Of a DNA stretch of 64,000 nt, positions 61,432-64,000 are shown one piece after another. Origin of the DNA: CAZRKC01 sp964600665. GTDB lineage: Bacteria; Bacillota; SLNR01. Below the pieces are notes generated by a model. It saw only the letters and a program-made list of their open reading frames with translations, did no database searches and was not told the origin of the DNA. The translations under genes and the position numbers were made by a program. Positions within the stretch are counted from its first letter, which is position 1, and each line of letters begins with the position of its first letter. The stretch is taken from positions 1-64,000 of the forward strand of contig CAZRKC010000005.1 of NCBI GenBank assembly GCA_964600665.1, given 5' to 3'.

Positions 61432-62358
61432 TTACTCGGTGATCACAATTTCAGACGCTTCCCAAATTTGATCCACATAATCTTCAAAGAAGTCTTCCTG
61501 TGCCCATGAAAGCAGCATCTTTTGCACTTCTTCTTTCGCTTCCTCATAGGTCTTTTTAGTTTGCGGACGTGTATCGGTCAATTTGATGATATGATACCCA
61601 AATTCTGTTTGCACAACTTCACTTAAATCCCCCACTTCCAACGCAAACGCTGCGTCTTCAAAGGGCTCTACCATATCCCCGTAAGTGAAGAACCCCAAGT
61701 CCCCTCCGCTATTTTTGTTGGCAGAATCTGTCGAATATTGCGCTGCCATAGCCGCAAAATCAGCTCCATCCTTCAGCTGCTGGAGAATCTGCGCAGCCAG
61801 TGCTGCATCCGCCACCAAGATATGGCTAGCGCGCACAGACTCTTCACTGGTAAACTCCTCGGGATTGGAATCATAATATGCACGAACCTCAGATTCACTG
61901 ATGGTAATATCTTTTGTTAATAGATCGATGAGATTCCCAACACGGGTCAGCGTGGCGATAAGGCTTTTGAAATCATCCAGTTTTAGTCCAGCTTTGCGTA
62001 GTTCGGTATTCATGGTAACCTCTCCCCCGTAACTGGAGGTCAGCATGGTTGTAAAACTGGAAAATTGCTCATCTAATTCTGCGTCATCCAAGACGACCTC
62101 TTTTTTAACCGCTTCCTGGATCAATAGCCGTTCTTCAATCAACTGGTTCAGCATTTCCTCACCGTAGGTGTCTCGATCAATGGCCATCTGATAAATGAAT
62201 CCCAAAATTGCCAGCCGATCGGTCAGGTCCGACTCGAATATTTCTTCGCCGTTAACTGTTGCCAGAATAACCGGATCCGCTGGTTTATTGCACCCGGTCA
62301 AGATCAGCGCCATCATCAAGATGATGACCAGGACTGTCCCCCATCGTATTCTACACAT
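61432..62358 (-). CDS. PrsA/SurA-like peptidyl-prolyl isomerase lipoprotein
   Basis: 308 aa. Lipoprotein signal peptide: MCRIRWGTVLVIILMMALILTGC, with lipobox LTGC. A SurA_N-like helical region (about 30-160) precedes a parvulin PpiC domain (about 172-265) with ASHILVADAALA, FAAMAAQYSTDSANKNSGGDLGFF and FGYHIIKL. It helps fold exported proteins at the outer face of the membrane. The ATG at 62358 follows AAAGGGGG. It starts 20 bases after mfd on the same strand, matching the mfd-prsA order of Clostridia. Confidence 0.92.
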   Translation of the reverse strand: MCRIRWGTVLVIILMMALILTGCNKPADPVILATVNGEEIFESDLTDRLAILGFIYQMAIDRDTYGEEMLNQLIEERLLIQEAVKKEVVLDDAELDEQFSSFTTMLTSSYGGEVTMNTELRKAGLKLDDFKSLIATLTRVGNLIDLLTKDITISESEVRAYYDSNPEEFTSEESVRASHILVADAALAAQILQQLKDGADFAAMAAQYSTDSANKNSGGDLGFFTYGDMVEPFEDAAFALEVGDLSEVVQTEFGYHIIKLTDTRPQTKKTYEEAKEEVQKMLLSWAQEDFFEDYVDQIWEASEIVITE

Positions 62359-62378
62359 TCAAATTGTCCCCCTTTAAT

Positions 62379-64000
62379 TTAGCGTTCCAGGCACGTATTA
62401 AATTTCACAAGAAACTCTTTCAACAATGCCAGCATCTCCGTTTGCTTCAGATCGCCCACGCTGATGAAGATTTGCGGGGGCGTGGATGCCATCAGGGTAA
62501 TCCGTTTCCGATAGTGGCGGATCACATTACCTGCGCATTCTTGGTTATAGTGACTCATTCTGGAAAGTTTAAGCACGACACGCTCTTTTTCCTGCACCAT
62601 CGCAATAATTTTCGCATCTTTCGCTAAAAGTTTCAAGCGAACGATCTCGATGAGATGAAAAACGGTATCAGGAATATCTCCGAACCGGTCACCAATTTCA
62701 TCCAAAATATCCTGTATGTCCGATTCGTTTTGACAAGTGGCGATTTTTTTATATATATCGATTTTTTGTCTACTATCGGAAATATAGGAATCTGTCAGAA
62801 AAGCATCGACGCGCAAGTCGATGACCGGCTCTTGATTCACTTTTACCGGGGTGCCTCTAGCTTCCTGAACTGCTTCCTCAAGTAGCTGACAATACAACTC
62901 AAATCCAACCGCAGACAAATGACCACTTTGTTCAGAGCCCAATAGATTTCCAGCCCCCCGGATTTCTAGATCCCGCATTGAAATTTTAAACCCAGAGCCA
63001 AACTCAGTGAATTCTCGAATTGCCTGCAGACGTTTTTCTGCTATCTCTGTCAACACCTTATCTTTTTTAAACAGGAAGTAAGCATATCCTTGACGATTGG
63101 ACCGGCCCACTCGTCCCCGAAGTTGATAGAGTTGTGACAAGCCAAATCGATCAGCATGATCGACAATAATGGTGTTAACATTGGGAATGTCCAGGCCAGT
63201 TTCCACAATTGTGGTGCAGACCAGAATATCATAGTCCCCCTGAATAAAATCAATCATCGTCTTTTCAAGTCGATCTTCTTTCATCTGCCCGTGTCCAACC
63301 GCTATCGCTGCATCCGGGATGAGCTCTCGCAATCTTTGCGCAACCCTTTCAATGGAGCGCACGGTATTATGGATAAAATATACCTGCCCACCGCGATCCA
63401 ACTCGCGAATGATGGCATCTTTAAGCAGAACTTCATCATATTCCAATACAAATGTCTGGACCGGTAGTCTGTCTTCCGGTGGTTCTGTGATCGTGCTCAT
63501 ATCCCGTATTCCTGAAAGCGCCATGTGCAATGTACGAGGTATGGGGGTTGCAGTTAAAGTCAGAACATCCACTTGCTGCCGAAGCTCCTTTAGCCTTTCC
63601 TTATGCACCACACCAAACCGTTGCTCTTCATCCACGATCAAAAGACCAAGATCCGAAAAATGAATATCGTCCTGTAAAATTCGATGAGTTCCGATGACAA
63701 TGTCGACTGTACCGTTACTCAATCCCTTCAGTGTCATCTGCGTATCTTTCGGTGAAACAAAGCGGCTTAGCATCGCAATGCGGATGGGATACCCCGCAAA
63801 GCGTGAGGAAAATGTGTGAAAATGCTGTTGAGCTAGCACTGTCGTCGGCACTAATACACCGACTTGCTTTCCATCCATGACGGCTTTAAAGGCGGCACGG
63901 ATAGCAACCTCGGTTTTACCGTAGCCCACATCACCGCAAAGCAATCGATCCATGGGGCGCTGACTTTCCATATCCTGCTTGACTTCTTCAACTGTCCTTA
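62379..64000 (-). CDS. mfd: Transcription-repair coupling factor Mfd, C-terminal part
   Basis: About 540 codons; the 5' half lies beyond the right edge and the frame is open to 64000. It contains the RecG-like translocase: GDVGYGKTEVA (Walker A), LLIVDEEQRFG (Walker B), LTATPIPRTLHMALSG (motif III), VCTTIVETGLDIPNVN and QLYQLRGRVGRS (motifs V-VI), then ISMRDLEIRGAGNLLGSEQSGH and the TRCF C-terminal domain. Mfd removes RNA polymerase stalled at lesions and recruits UvrA. It begins the leftward housekeeping string with the prsA-like gene 20 bases on. Confidence 0.97.
   Translation of the reverse strand, partial: RTVEEVKQDMESQRPMDRLLCGDVGYGKTEVAIRAAFKAVMDGKQVGVLVPTTVLAQQHFHTFSSRFAGYPIRIAMLSRFVSPKDTQMTLKGLSNGTVDIVIGTHRILQDDIHFSDLGLLIVDEEQRFGVVHKERLKELRQQVDVLTLTATPIPRTLHMALSGIRDMSTITEPPEDRLPVQTFVLEYDEVLLKDAIIRELDRGGQVYFIHNTVRSIERVAQRLRELIPDAAIAVGHGQMKEDRLEKTMIDFIQGDYDILVCTTIVETGLDIPNVNTIIVDHADRFGLSQLYQLRGRVGRSNRQGYAYFLFKKDKVLTEIAEKRLQAIREFTEFGSGFKISMRDLEIRGAGNLLGSEQSGHLSAVGFELYCQLLEEAVQEARGTPVKVNQEPVIDLRVDAFLTDSYISDSRQKIDIYKKIATCQNESDIQDILDEIGDRFGDIPDTVFHLIEIVRLKLLAKDAKIIAMVQEKERVVLKLSRMSHYNQECAGNVIRHYRKRITLMASTPPQIFISVGDLKQTEMLALLKEFLVKFNTCLER

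Overview
The window looks like chromosome of a low-to-moderate GC Gram-positive of the class Clostridia (Bacillota). Shine-Dalgarno sites are strong (AAGGAGG/GGAGGTG), intrinsic terminators are common, and the right end carries the Firmicute housekeeping string mfd - prsA-like - spoVB-like - mazG(yabN) - rqcP(yabO) - divIC - S1-domain protein - ppx/gppA. Genes usually found inside that string in spore formers (spoVT, yabP, yabQ) are not there, which fits a lineage that has lost, or never had, sporulation. A Mo/W oxidoreductase, a radical SAM protein and a ferredoxin-tailed permease fit an anaerobe. I cannot name the genus.

Layout. (1) 1-6.6 kb: the start of an unknown leftward gene, a promoter with three tRNAs (initiator Met, elongator Met, Lys-CTT), then a 4.8-kb segment bounded by a 47-bp direct repeat of the tRNA-Lys 3' half. 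The segment carries a class III aminotransferase, a YtcJ-like amidohydrolase and a wrecked IS3-type element; a decayed tyrosine integrase lies just outside the right repeat. This is a tRNA-targeted integration hot spot. (2) 6.8-19 kb: sparsely coding accessory DNA with a REC-PAS-GGDEF-HD-GYP c-di-GMP protein, a TetR regulator, a zinc-ribbon/FtsH pair, a DUF2974 hydrolase, a coiled-coil protein, a broken polysaccharide deacetylase and a PatB-type C-S lyase. (3) 19.6-25.6 kb, all leftward: small envelope/stress proteins (47-aa membrane peptide, dodecin, lmo0937-type peptide), an exported protein, a PAS-LuxR regulator and a CheB-CheR-PAS fusion. (4) 26-42 kb: mostly single metabolic genes (ATP-grasp ligase, methyltransferase, flavin oxidoreductase facing SDR and NTF2-like genes, PQQ-type sugar dehydrogenase, ADP-ribosylglycohydrolase relative, PPC/DUF296 protein, MtnA-like isomerase, B12/radical SAM protein, DUF488, prolyl oligopeptidase, EF-Tu-domain-2-like protein). 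(5) 42-47.1 kb: a tight leftward four-gene operon, TIR-TM-WD40, SLOG-like/SLATT-like membrane protein, small membrane protein, DJ-1/PfpI. This is the strongest candidate for an undescribed system. (6) 47.3-53.4 kb, rightward: a molybdopterin oxidoreductase coupled to an FAD protein with a Cys-rich tail, then a MORN-repeat protein. (7) 53.4-64 kb: the housekeeping string, interrupted between prsA and spoVB by a divergent module of a Crp/Fnr regulator plus acetyltransferase on one side and a split permease with a fused ferredoxin on the other, with a perfect 16-bp palindrome between them.

How parts may work together. The TIR protein has the catalytic Glu of NAD-cleaving TIRs and its operon partner combines a SLOG-like nucleotide-binding fold with membrane helices, the arrangement expected of a signal maker and a membrane effector. 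The Crp/Fnr palindrome is centred about 41.5 bases before the likely start of the permease transcript, a class II activator position. Start codons were chosen by ribosome-binding-site spacing wherever the longest reading frame began on or before the site; those changes are stated in the entries.
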